This document shows, one piece after another, positions 13,793 through 25,020 of a DNA stretch of 64,000 nucleotides. Position 1 is the first letter of the stretch, and the number at the start of each line of letters is the position of its first letter. The notes under the pieces are model-generated. The model was not told the origin of the DNA. It saw only the letters and a list, made by a program, of their open reading frames with translations, and ran no database searches. The stretch comes from Setaria digitata. Taxonomy: Eukaryota; Nematoda; Chromadorea; Rhabditida; Setariidae. Location of the stretch: positions 310,001 to 374,000 of the forward strand of contig RCAB01000006.1 of the NCBI GenBank assembly GCA_003640385.1, read 5' to 3'. Both the position numbers and the translations under genes were made by a program.

Positions 13793-14068
13793 TGGTACGG
13801 TCTTCACGATGAGATTCCAGCAAATCATATTGGAGCAAATTATCTCTATCAAGCACGACTAAGCAGGAACTTCAGTTATGGCTTACTTCGATTCATAGAA
13901 TGCTTAACCTTTCGAGAAGCGTTAAGAGACAAGGAATTGAAATCTCTCATGTGCAAAGCAATCAAATTTTTTTCAATTTTGTTGGATCAGCTTTATTCAG
14001 GGTCCAGTTTTAAATGTGTAAAAGAATTTGAAGAAACAGATGCAGCAAGGAAATGGTCCGAAAATTGA
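13793..14068 (+). CDS. possible orphan exon, unknown protein
   Basis: An open frame of about 91 codons starts just after a good acceptor (GTTCTTTCAG) and ends at a TGA. Composition is protein-like (WYGLHDEIPANHIGANYLYQ, then a Leu/Phe-rich helix and an acidic tail). No upstream exon of matching phase was found and the family is not recognised. It could be a gene fragment, a pseudogene remnant or chance. Confidence 0.25.
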   Translation, partial: WYGLHDEIPANHIGANYLYQARLSRNFSYGLLRFIECLTFREALRDKELKSLMCKAIKFFSILLDQLYSGSSFKCVKEFEETDAARKWSEN

Positions 14069-15668
14069 AAAGCTTAGCCTCCAATTATTATGGAAAAATC
14101 TTAGGATACCTGTAATAAATATATCATGGCAATTTGCGTAATGAATACAGTTGGTACTCATCTAGGAAAGCAGTCATTCTGAAATACAAATATTACAAAT
14201 TAAAAACAGGTGCGAACGTGCTGGAGGCTTTTGAAACATGCAATTATGAGGTAATAGTCTTTGGTAACACCAAGGCTTATATAATTAATAACTATTATAT
14301 CCGTATAAAGTGCCCACTTATTTAAATTCACACTTCTTTGCTAAACCATATTTCCACTTATCTCTAGCATAAATTAAGAAAGGTTTGCGAATTCTCCAGT
14401 TCTGTATTTAACTAATTAATTTAAAGAAAAGTTGGGTCGTGGGAGAAACAGTATGAAAAGCCATTCCGTACCTAAAACGTTCGGTAAAAACAGTGTTAAA
14501 ATCTAGCTTTACCACTTAATAACCGGAGTGGATAAGAAGCTTCTGGCCGCCAATTCAGAAAATATTTAAGGAAATAAAAAGAAAGGGACGCCGATTGAGC
14601 TCGTGAAAAGGAAATCCGCTAGCAAAAACTACAATTCATGTACCAATAACTAACTTCAACTTCATTTAATTCCTGCTGCAGTTCTAAAAAATACACAAAA
14701 GTCCAGCACCAACAACTGAAATTTTTGAAAATTGGAAATCTCTCTTCCTAGTTTTACATCTGGCTAAGTGGACAATTTTTCTATCCAACTCTGAAAGCTG
14801 CGTTTTAGAAAAGAAAAAGCAGACCGCAAAAAAACTGACTGTAGTGCCCACAAATTACGAATTTGTTTTGAAATACAATCTATCACAAATCCTTGAAAAC
14901 CTGTTCTTTCAAGCTTTTTTTTTCTGAAACGTAGAAACAGGGAAATTCTGGTATGATCATTTGTCGTAGACCAAATCCAAATAAGTGTATTATATGAAAA
15001 ACTGGAGCCCGATGGAAATTCTACTTAGATTACGAGTGAGCTAGACAATAAACAATATATAAACTTGATTCATCGAATTGAAAACTATTCCAAAAAAAGT
15101 GTACACAAATTACCAATCAATCAATTTAAAAATTGGTATGAAAACCGTTAATCATCAATGTCCTCGCAGTATGGCAAGAATAGCAATGAAATAAAATAGC
15201 AAATAATAAGACCAGTCAACAATTGTCACGATAAACCACTTCCATAGGAAGAGATTACGAAAAGAAAACAAACTGTTAAAAAGTTCAAGGCTCCTTCTGA
15301 CGTTTTACCAATGAAATCTGAAATCGTTTTAAATACCACCAAGGGAAAGTACTGCACAAGTGTGGGAAATATTTCTCTACAGAAAATACATCAACAACAT
15401 TGTAAAGCATATCCCACAGTACAAATTGAAAAAAGAGACAAATTAGATGTATATAAGGGATTAAAAAAAAGAAATACAAAAACCTGGCAACATTTACAAA
15501 AAATCAATTCACAGTAAAACATTTGTGTACTAAGGTTAAATTTCGAAAAATCCTTAAGAATAAAAAGAATTCCAGTAACTACGCGAAAAGGAAGAATTCA
15601 AGAAAATATGCTGACTAGAAAAGTGAACATAGCAGCAGAGAAAAGGAGCTTGCAGAGATCTAAAGAAA

Positions 15669-16071
15669 ATGGAAGAGAAAAAAACAGCATATTTAAGTGA
15701 TGAACTGATGAAACTTGTGGTTGGCTATGTATTCATTTTTGAGAAAGAGTTGACATCGAGAGATACTCCACCATATGCCTGGGAAATTAAAATATCAGGC
15801 GTCAACGACTGACCGGTTTCTACGGAACCAATGCTGTCACTGTGAGTAATGTTATTTGAGCACAAATTATTACAAGTTATTTCTTCTAACAATATATCCT
15901 GTTTACAGTGTCGTTTGTCATAAAACCTGCAACTTATGAAGTAAAGTTGGGATCAGTAATGAAAATAAACGTAATTCTCCCAGTTCTACGCAAGAAAACA
16001 GAATTTTCTGCGGAACTGGCTACATTTTCAATTACCTACATCCTTAAGGACACTCTAGTAACACATAGATA
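15669..16071 (+). pseudogene. possible small gene or relic in two pieces
   Basis: A 47-codon frame from an ATG at 15669 (MEEKKTAYLSDELMKLVVGY...) ends at a TGA. After a donor-like GTGAGT near 15841 and an acceptor-like TTTACAG near 15909, a second open stretch of about 54 codons runs to 16071 (SFVIKPATYEVKLGSV...). The frame of the first piece does not join the second without crossing a stop, so this is either two unrelated frames or a decayed gene. The family is not recognised. Confidence 0.2.
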
Positions 16072-16267
16072 AATTGATTTTCCATAATATTCGTCAAAAT
16101 TCTATAATTTATCTCTTCACCTCCGTAAACTGAACAGTTTACAACACTGTAGACGGTTATACAAAATAAGAAAGTATTTTGAGGTTCAGTGTAGGAAATG
16201 GGAATAAAGAATGATCCTGAATAAAGAATGAACCTGATTTTGTGTCTATCACTAAATGCACTGAAAA

Positions 16268-19046
16268 TTATGCCGTCAAAAATTTTAGAAATCGGTCACA
16301 AAATATTCTGTAAATTACTTTACCGCCCTGTGTAAAAACTTCGCATACAATAGTATGATGTATCTCAGTGAGTCTGCGAACGTGAGCACTAAGTACACCA
16401 CTCAGTAAAAAAAGGTGAAGTTTTGAAACTAACAGGAAAAACATACCTCTGCATAATTCCGCACAAAATACTTCCAGGTAATCGTTGGTGTTCTCTAATT
16501 AAATCATGCACCTCTTCCTTGACAGTTTTTTTTACGTCTTCTGGATTCATGTCAGAGGAAAAATATAGAGGTTTGCCCAAGTGTGTTCTACAAACAATTA
16601 AGAAATAAGTTATAATATTCCAGAATTTCATTGGAGGAAAAGGAAAGCTATATTTAATTTATCTAACAAGGTAAAAACTTGAGTATCATTACATATCTGA
16701 GACAAATAGTACCAAATGGCAATCTCACACGAAAAAGTTCGACCTAAATACAAAAGAGCAACTCATAAAGCTTTGGAAACATACATCATTTTAACTGGGA
16801 AACCACCATACACTGGGCAAAGTGGCAGTCTCGTTTTTTCATAAATCCATCGGAAAATTTCTGAAAAGCAAATGAATTACTAATTGGCCCGAGCTCTACA
16901 CACCAAGCTCAATGGCTTAATGTAAAAATAAAGGATGCACAAATAAATCCTTACTTCGTCCACAACGCGGGGTACGAAAAGCGTCACGACAATTTTCAGT
17001 AAACATCGGAATTACAGGCTAAAACAGTAAAATAAAAGACTGAGTGTGAAGGAAGGGAATACACAAGACTAGTAAACAATCCACATTTTACTGAGCTTTA
17101 ATTCATGTATTAAATATCGCTAACTTTGCAATTTCCTCCGTAAAAACTGTTCAAATTTCACTGAAGAGTGGCTAAAACGCTAACCGTTCCTGGACAACCA
17201 ATTATAACTTTAGCAAAACCTAAACGACGAGCCCACATAATGTTATAACGAGTAGGGTCGGAAAACAGGGCTTCACGAACACCACCAGGAGCGATGCACA
17301 GCAAATGGCCGTCTTTCAACCGTGCCATACAATCATCTATCGTTCCAGGAGTTATGTAAAAAACCTTACAAATCATTCCCCATCCTGAAAAGATATTGAG
17401 TTTTGAATATATTAAGTCAATACGAAGATCTACTAAGGACTATTTGTTATTAATTTGCTGCAGTTAAGCTAAAAAAGTGGTGCAAAACAAAGTTTTCGGC
17501 ACACTTTTTCCAGTCAGAAGGAATCAACAATGCAAAAGATCATTACCGTTATTTTAGTAATAAGAACAACAGCAATAACAATAGCAATAACAATTATTAT
17601 ATTTATTAATTATAGGATATTAGTAATATGCTAATAATACTAATATTGAATACTGATAATTACGTAAACGGTAATATAATCGTTGGTGCCTATAATTTAT
17701 CTAAGTTATCGCCAATACCGTCGATGACAATAAAGATAATGAAAATCACATATATATGTATATATAGGTGTATGTGTATTTTGTTTGTTGGCTGCATATC
17801 AGTTTAAATGTTTATTAAGTTCACTTTAAATTCTTAAATGTGGTGGGTCACATATAGGAAAAAAAGGTAAAATACCTGGCATTTTGAAGATGAATTTATC
17901 GCCAACACAGTGGAGAGTACGTTTCTTGTGAAGCATACATTTCGCAATAACATAATACACATCTATTGGCAAAGTACCGTGGTAGTATACAAAAAGGGCC
18001 GGACCCTCATTAGGCACATTTTCTAAACCTTTTATTTCATAACCTGTAAGATTACTCATTCAAATGTTTCATAATCGAAACTAAAAGTTCATGAAGGTAG
18101 TCTAACCTGAATTACTTCAACATATAATTTAAGATGATATATCCTTTTTTGTATCATGTATTTCTTGTTGAAGAGAACTGTGTGTGTATGCTCTCCTCCA
18201 TAAATACAATGACGGTGATTTAAAAGAACTCCAACTCGGAGGGGGGGGGGGGGACGGGCGGGGAGAGAGAGACAGAGAAAAGCCAGGCAAGTGTTGATGA
18301 TAGATGCTTCTTGGAGTGTTGCAGAAATCTACAATGGGGTATAAATTGAGGTTTATGAATTATAAAAAACCGTATTTAATCATCTTAATTAATCATATTT
18401 AATCATCACAATTTAATCATCGTAATTTAATCCTCTATAAAGAGTTTGCAATCAGTTACCGTGCCAGACATAACCCACTGCATCCCAAAAGGATGCAATA
18501 CTGATGCGTGCACCATCCCATAAACTACTAGCGTAAGCTTCTCGAATACGATTCCGCAAGCCATAAATATGAAGAAAAATAACACAACCATATATAAAAA
18601 GCAGAAGAAGAATTGGTAATATGAAAGCGACTAATAATGGGAGGAAGAGCCAAGCAAGGTACTGAAAAACTAACTTTAATAAATGATAATCTCATGCATT
18701 TTAAACGGAAACAAAAAGAACTTTCGTCTATGAGATTAAAAACAGTGTTAAGGTCTGGAAACATTAAGAAAAAAAAATTTCTTATTAGATAACCTACGAC
18801 TACCCCTGTCGAAAAAAAAAATGAAAAATTGAAATATAAAACAAAAAGTCAACAAAGGTAAGAAATTTTAGTAATAATAATAATTTGAAAGCTAGTGTAT
18901 AAAATATTTGAGCGCACCTCCAAATAATCCCAATCAATATAATCGATTGCCCATGAAATCCATAAAAGGAAGACTTCAACATACGGTTGCAACCATGAAG
19001 GCCACTGCATATTCTTGAGTGATAAAAGCGTGCTCTTAATCCACAT
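16268..19046 (-). CDS. TMEM68-type membrane acyltransferase
   Basis: Eight exons (19046-18918, 18661-18460, 18043-17876, 17384-17185, 17018-16955, 16860-16785, 16587-16447, tentatively 16373-16268) give 362 codons. Seen in order: an N-terminal segment, a strong membrane span (LPLLVAFILPILLLLFIYG), the conserved LWDGAR, the acyltransferase block VYYHGTLPIDVYYV, then GHLLCIAPGGVREAL, PVIPMFTENCRDAF, FRWIYEKTRLPLCPVYGGFP and HQRLPGSILCGIMQR. These match the order and spacing of TMEM68, an ER acyltransferase of the glycerolipid acyltransferase superfamily linked to neutral-lipid synthesis. The His of YYHG is the expected catalytic residue. There is an in-frame TAA before the start. The final exon is inferred only from phase and an acceptor; its sequence is not conserved enough to confirm. 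Confidence 0.9.
17531..17610. repeat. AAC/AAT-rich low-complexity stretch
   Basis: Imperfect ATAAC/AACAG units grading into AT-rich sequence, within an intron of the TMEM68-like gene. Confidence 0.6.
18238..18262. repeat. poly-G tract
   Basis: A run of at least 13 G followed by GGGCGGGG and GA repeats, in an intron of the TMEM68-like gene. It is striking in this AT-rich background; its exact length should be treated as uncertain in an assembly. Confidence 0.85.
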
Positions 19047-20868
19047 GGACTTAAAAGATTACTTGTTCCTAGAAGCATACGAATGCAGACATCAACAGAA
19101 TTGAAAAACGACGATATAAATTAAAAAACTAAACTACAACATTCCTGCATCAAAGTGGCCTTTTAAAACTGCAGCTATAACAGCCGCAAAAGTTTTTTAT
19201 AGGGCACTTAGCGAATACAGAAGGATGTATGCTCAAACACGTAGCATTACACGATCTATGAACATCTGTAAAATATTTAATCAAAGTGACAGATGTAAAG
19301 CACTTCTAAAATGAAGTGGAAATTGCAAAGTAGCATAAGGAAATATTTCTATTGGTAGTGAGTTAAACTTAATCAAATCTGTATTTTATAAAGTCATCAT
19401 TACTCAACTCCAGTTAAATTTACAGAAGACTACAGAGAAACACGGCAAATATTCATCAAGTTTTACAGCACTACTTAACCTAAAATTTGAGATTTGAATC
19501 TTACATTTCCTCGACCAAATACTTCATAAAAATAATATGTGGAAACCTTATTTTCAATTTCAGAGAATACGTACCGAGATAATGGAAATTTCTTTGTAGT
19601 AACCATGGCGGCACCATCAAGTATAAAATGATCCATATAGGTTATGTAATTTCAATAAGATATACCGTGAACTGAAGAATATTACTTCTTTACTTCCCGC
19701 TAACTAAAAAAATATAAAGCTAATCCTCGAACAAAAAAAGAAAAAATAATTATTCAAATCATCTACAATTAAATCCACGAGAATAAATGGTACAAAGCAA
19801 CAGAAGTTTCCAGAGAATAACCAAAACTGAAAAAAGGATGCGTCAAAAAAGACCTTTGCTACGAGATTTTCAAATCTTCAGCGCTCCACTATTTCAGCCA
19901 AAGTTCGTGTAAATCACAGTTTTCTCTACCCTTCGAAATAACCTCGCATCTGACAACCATAACTATCTGCGAAAAGTACTAAACACTTTCTCCTACGGAA
20001 CTGTACTTAATTCATCTGGATAAGGATGAAGAGACGACAATCACAATAAATTAGAATAACAAGTATTGAAATATGTGCTCCACATCCTGTAAGAATACAC
20101 GCTTTCCTTTGCATCCAGAGAAACAAGATTTCTTCTTGTAGATTTCCTGACTCCCAACTCTTTTATATGCTAAAAATCTACTGATAAGAGACCACTAGCA
20201 ACGGTGCAGCACCACATAATGAGGAATGAAAAAATGCCACTGATCGCATACTAACTCCTTATATTTAAGCGAACTTTTCGCTACCAAACGTAAATGACTA
20301 TCATACACTTTTTCATAAATTCATACACCAATGTGTAGGTGGTGATCAGGGCAAAGACAACTGTTTTAAAAATTTAGGTTTAACTGTGTCGAAATTACAA
20401 CAGTTCTTGTGGAACTTCCATGAAACAATAAACCCCAGCTCATTCTCGAAATACTTTATTCAAGATTTTCCAACCGTTCACACGAACAAAATGTGCACTA
20501 AAAACATGAACTAGATTTAAAGATCATAAATTCTCTGTAATATGTTAATATTTTAAACACTACCGCATTAAGTTACTCAGCATAAGCTATCACTATAAAG
20601 GAAGATAATAACAAAAATGGTTCGAGGCTTACACTAAACAAAAAGCATCAGCATTATCCTAGAACAAAAACATCGTAGTAAATGCATGAAATACTTTATA
20701 TCCTATACTGAACTCAGCATATTTTTTTTTAGCATCTAAATGAATTTTCTTTATATACAGAAAGTAGTTCAAGACACAGTCGTTCCTCAACTTGATATAT
20801 TAATAAATGAAGAAAAAAAAAATCATTGTGGAAAAAAAGAAAAGTTCTTTCAGAAGTGAAAAATTCTT
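19047..20868. other. intergenic region between the TMEM68-like gene and COA1
   Basis: About 1.8 kb with no open frame of gene quality on either strand. It must hold the promoter of the minus-strand TMEM68-like gene and the 3' end of COA1. A perfect inverted repeat lies at its right edge (20847-20881). Confidence 0.5.
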
Positions 20869-20881
20869 TCACTTCTGAAAG
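20847..20881. repeat. perfect 15-bp inverted repeat (hairpin) over the COA1 stop
   Basis: The arms at 20847-20861 and 20867-20881 are exact reverse complements separated by AATTC. The predicted COA1 stop codon (20871-20869) lies in the right arm. It would form a strong stem-loop in the COA1 transcript or in single-stranded DNA. Confidence 0.85.
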
Positions 20882-21953
20882 TGGCAACAAAACTGACTAG
20901 AAGGCAAAATGGAACAAATATCACTGGAATTGTTCAGAAGAACTAAACTTCCAGACCACCTCCCGTTATCATAAATGACAATGTTGCGTTCTGCATCATC
21001 GAGCTCAAGCTCAATTTGCACAGCTTCAAAATCTTTACCTTCCTCATCACGTTCCGCTCGAATCACCATTATTCCACCATCACGTTCTCCACAAATTGGA
21101 ACTCGCAACTGACGTAGTAAAATCAAACTCATTGCAAAAATTTATTACTCAAATTGCAGTAAATTCAAATTTTATTTTGTTCAAACCCGATAAGCAAACC
21201 CTTCCGTGGACCAAACAAAAATCGAACGAACATTACGAATTGTTACTAATTAATTTCAACTTTATTTAACCTTCCGCTTCGAAAAAAGTAATAAAAATCT
21301 TTCACTGCGCTATGTTTACCTCTGACTTTCGTTCGTCAATATAGTTTCTTTTTCTATCTGTCAAATCAACTTCTCCAACAGTAAGTGGCAACCCCAGAAA
21401 GTCCAGTGCTTTTTTATGCTTTGACAACACCACGAAAGCATCTCTGCAATGATAAATCAAGCTGATAAAATAAAATTAAAGGATGAATAAGGGTTTAAAG
21501 GTTTCTCTTAGTCTAAGCAAACTAATCCCAAAATATTCATTTGCCTGTTTTACAGTTTTCGTAAAAAAGTAAATGCTCTAATATAGATGAAGTTTATACA
21601 GAACTGGCATACGTTAGAAGTTACAAGGCTTCGGGTAGTAAAACCTAATTATTACAGTAAAGACTAGACGATGCGGGTGATCAAAAATATTCATTCTTTC
21701 TATAGAAACTATCTGCATTCTAAAAATTAGCCTTTTCTGCAAAAATTATTTATGAGACCAGGGAAGCATTTTTAAAACAAGTTAAACAATTCATTATTAA
21801 CTGACTTTTCTACCTGTAATGCGAAAACTCTCGGATTCTTGCCTGGATTTTCTTCTGCAGATAGACATGTGTATATATAAGCTGACAGATCACAAATCCG
21901 ACTCCACCACAAGCAATACTTGCTACTGTAAGATACTTACCATTAGAATGCAT
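20869..21953 (-). CDS. cytochrome c oxidase assembly factor COA1-like protein
   Basis: Three exons (21953-21814, 21443-21320, 21108-20869) give 168 codons. A very short N-terminus precedes one membrane span (VASIACGGVGFVICQLIY), then a COA1/TIM21-type domain: KALDFLGLPLTVGEVDLTD, RNYIDERKSELRVPICGERDGG, and FEAVQIELELDDAERNIVIYD. This order matches human COA1, a mitochondrial inner-membrane protein acting early in COX1 maturation. The length is somewhat above human COA1 because of a C-terminal tail of about 25 residues, which could be artefactual if another intron removes it (a GT lies at the NGRW position). The start at 21953 is chosen because the span begins seven residues later, as in the human protein. 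It is divergent from the ZNF593-like gene, with about 300 bp between the starts. Confidence 0.8.
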
Positions 21954-22250
21954 AGATTTTGAAAGAATGAACTCCTGAAATTTAAAAGAATATGACAGAA
22001 AGGAAGAAGTTCAACGAAGAAATTTTAGCTTTATTCGTAATAAGAGCACTTTTTACATTATAAGAAATATCAGAATCCGGCAAGTGAAAAAAAGATATGA
22101 ACCACATGACTGTACAACGATCTCTGTACACTCATCACCTCCTCCATCCCAGCGTTTGTGAGAAACTTCGCAGCGTTACAAATTTTGTCGCATGCAAATC
22201 TAGATCCCACAGGGGATGATACTAGTGTTGTTTACGTTAGAGACTCGAGG
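21954..22250. promoter_or_regulatory. bidirectional promoter region COA1 / ZNF593-like
   Basis: The two start codons point away from each other across 297 bp, so both promoters must lie here or overlap the first exons. No specific element was recognised. Confidence 0.5.
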
Positions 22251-22788
22251 ATGCCGAAGAAACATTCCATTTCGAATAAGACAAGAAAGAGGAAAGGAAG
22301 AGACATGGATCAAATCATTGCAGAGTTGAAGTCTGGGAAGCGACAGTGCCTGGCGACCGAGTTACTACACTCAGACTTTGATCTGCCCGGTATTTCCTTG
22401 CCTTATTTCTTTTTTTTTGTTGGTTCTTTAGTACTTGTAACTTAACTCTAAAGTAAAAAATAGAAGGTGGTCATATGTATTCCCCGAAAGTTTATTCAGG
22501 TGATGGTCAGTTTCATTGCACTGAGTGTGCGCGGTATTTCATCGATGAAAAATCTCTCAGTGATCATAGATCAAGTAAAGGTAATTCTGTAACTTCTTGA
22601 GTACTGATTGCCCACGGCCGTTAATAATCGTTGCACACTTCTCACAAAGAAATTGTCTTAAGTTCGCAACAATATGAATTTTTCCTTTTCAAGTTCATCG
22701 ACGACAAGTGAAACGATTACGGGAGCCGGCGTATACGCAGTGCGAAGCTGAAGAATCCGTTGGATTAAAAACTAGATCATTTTCTTAA
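22251..22788 (+). CDS. ZNF593/Bud20-type C2H2 zinc-finger protein
   Basis: Three exons (22251-22389, 22500-22580, 22694-22788) give 105 codons. A basic N-terminus (MPKKHSISNKTRKRKGRDMD) is followed by ELLHSDFDLPG, a single C2H2 finger FHCTECARYFIDEKSLSDH...H, and a tail QVKRLREPAYTQCEAEESVG. The finger and the EPYSQEEAE-like tail are diagnostic of ZNF593 (yeast Bud20), a shuttling factor of pre-60S ribosomal particles. The downstream ATG is used as start because family members begin with this basic block; an in-frame ATG at 22158 would add 31 residues of no family resemblance. Confidence 0.92.
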
Positions 22789-24300
22789 TTTTTTGCACTT
22801 GTAACTTTGCCCGTATACAGTACTCGGGATTTACAAGCAGATTTTATTCTGCTATTGTTTTGCATGTTTTTTTACTTGAAACTGTAAATCTTCATGTTTC
22901 ATAGCAGGCATTGCATTTTGCCATATCTCACTCCTTAGTATGCAAGCTAAAATTTATGATATTTTTGAATATGGAAACGAGAGTATTTTTACTAAAGACT
23001 TCCACTTCGAATAGGGAAGATTTGGATAAGGGCACACTCTGTACAGTTACTGCACAGTGTAGATTTTCTATTGTGAAAAAAATATGCTTTTTACATTTGC
23101 CTTAGAGAGGTGACATCCGGGAACTCAATTTTTATTTTTACTTTGACATCATCCTACTGTTGTACCCATTATGATTCTGCAACCTATATGCATAATTATC
23201 CTCCCAGTTCATGGCTGACAAAATTTAAGCCTCCTTTTAGGTACGGAAATAAGTAACCGTTCCCCTTTGTACGGGTTGTGTTACTTGATTCACTGTAAAC
23301 TACCAACCTACCTACCTGTCTTTTTCACGCATATATGTAGTAGACACAGTGTTGCATCGTATTTGGCAACTTTTCAAGCCATAGCATGGTGTTTGTTGAA
23401 TCTAATTAAGAAAAGAAGCGGTTTTGTAGCACCGAACATGGAGTTATTCTTGTTTCCTGTCACCACCAGTCTCTCACATAAACCTGGAAAGACTAAGCGT
23501 TTAAACTCAATGTCCTATCTTCGAAAATCTTTTTGAAGTGAATTATAAAAGTGCCATGTAATAAGCCGGCTCCTACTCAAAACAATGGCTCCGCCAGTTG
23601 CCACCATCCGTTCACATAAAACACGTCGATTTTATCCAACTGCAACAACGCGTGACAGTTGTGTTGCATGCAGAAAATAACTTGCCGTCTGTCCACAGAA
23701 GCGCCATTTCAACTGAAGTTACATATCGGTTTTTACAGACCTCATATTTGCATGTGGTGACAAATCCTCGAAAGACACATTACTTGTCTGTCGTTTTCTA
23801 TTAAAGGACGATGCGGTATCAAGTGCGTTTTCTAGCAAAATTGCTTGCTCGGTTGAAAGCATATGCTACAATATCCAAATAATTCACTGCCATTTCGGAA
23901 TTCCCATGTTCATCTACAACGCAACTCTAAATATATTTAAGAACCAGGTCAGGTGTCCGTTCATATCTGACATTTGTTACTTGAGCAGTTTCATCTGTAG
24001 CAATTTTTGACGCAAAAGTCGTGCACTACGTGTTTTTGACCACACTTCTGTTGTCGAGATCACCCGCATTTTTAATCCCACCAGCTTAATTTTGTTTCAT
24101 GATTACAGATATTTACACTACCTTTGTAATAGGCCAATTTAATAGACACGTCAAATCTCCACCCGACTTCCAAGTTTCAGGAATAATTATGTGTTTTTCT
24201 TCATAAGCCCATCTCCGCTTCATAACAGGGCGCTGACCATCAAGTACACGACCCCGGGCAAATACCGAAAGTAACATAGGAAGCTGAATGAATAAATACG
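22789..24300. other. region without a supported gene
   Basis: Several plus-strand frames of 60-90 codons occur (23267-23536, 23598-23804), but none has a family match, splice partners or convincing composition. It probably contains the ZNF593-like 3' UTR and intergenic sequence. Confidence 0.45.
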
Positions 24301-24456
24301 TTACTGCTGTCGTTTTGCTAACATTTCTAATTCTTTGTTTCCAAACACTTTTTGCAAACGTTTTTGTAGCACTAAATCTCCACTCCAATTTAATATGAGC
24401 GTCTCTGGTAAAACTGCCAAATCATTTTTCAAATCATAAATTTTTGAATTTGTAAC
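24301..24456 (-). CDS. orphan C-terminal exon, unknown protein
   Basis: After an acceptor TATAG the frame reads VTNSKIYDLKNDLAVLPE, then TLILNWSGDLVLQKRLQKVF, and stops after GNKELEMLAKRQQ. The amphipathic, Leu/Lys-rich text is clearly protein-like. It lies 0.56 kb downstream of the FAM210-like stop on the same strand, so it may be the end of a third gene or an alternative 3' exon. Family not recognised; upstream exons not found. Confidence 0.4.
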   Translation of the reverse strand, partial: VTNSKIYDLKNDLAVLPETLILNWSGDLVLQKRLQKVFGNKELEMLAKRQQ

Positions 24457-24467
24457 CTATACGTCAC

Positions 24468-24531
24468 AAACTATTGTGGTTGCTTCGTGCTAATCATCCT
24501 AAACTATTGTGGTTGCTTCGTGCTAATCATC
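24468..24531. repeat. 33-bp tandem duplication
   Basis: The unit beginning AAACTATTGTGGTTGC occurs twice head to tail (24468-24500 and 24501-24531), identical over at least 30 bp, just upstream (minus strand) of the orphan exon. Confidence 0.9.
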
Positions 24532-25020
24532 GCGCTTTACAGGAAATTAAGTATCCATTCCTTATATACACTTTGCTCCTTCCTTGCTGAATCTTGAAGT
24601 TTTTGATTTAGAGATTAAAAAGACAGGTTGCAAATCACATGAAAGTTGTCATAAACAATAAGAACACTTATTTACAAACAAGCAAAAATATTCATAGCTC
24701 ACTTCTTTTAAATATCTACTTTCAACCGCAATCATCAATTAGTTCAAACACACTAGTGGTGTTACATCCACATACAAAATTCCCAGACAGCGAATTCAGT
24801 TTTTGAAAGCAACACAGCAATTGTTTTGGAGTTCAAATTATTCGAAATTTATGGACAAATTCCTCTGTGACGTTATTGCTCGTAAAACCTCGTAAAAATG
24901 CATTCCTCTTCTTAGCGTAAGGAATTTAAAAAGAGTTCTTAATAGGGAAATAGTAATGAGGCGCATGTAGCAGAATTTAAATGTCACTGCAGTTCACGAG
25001 AACATGGGCGACGCTTTCAC

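Larger units (their letters stand above)
12952..16267. other. intergenic region between sec-3 and the TMEM68-like gene
   Basis: No confident gene. It presumably holds the sec-3 promoter (right of 12951) and the TMEM68-like gene's 3' flank. Two weak plus-strand coding-like stretches, at 13793-14068 and 15669-16071, are listed separately. The rest shows only short frames in AT-rich sequence. Confidence 0.5.

Noticed and set aside
15285..15517. Opposed frames on both strands
   Set aside because: Composition follows the local A/T-rich bias; no linked exons.
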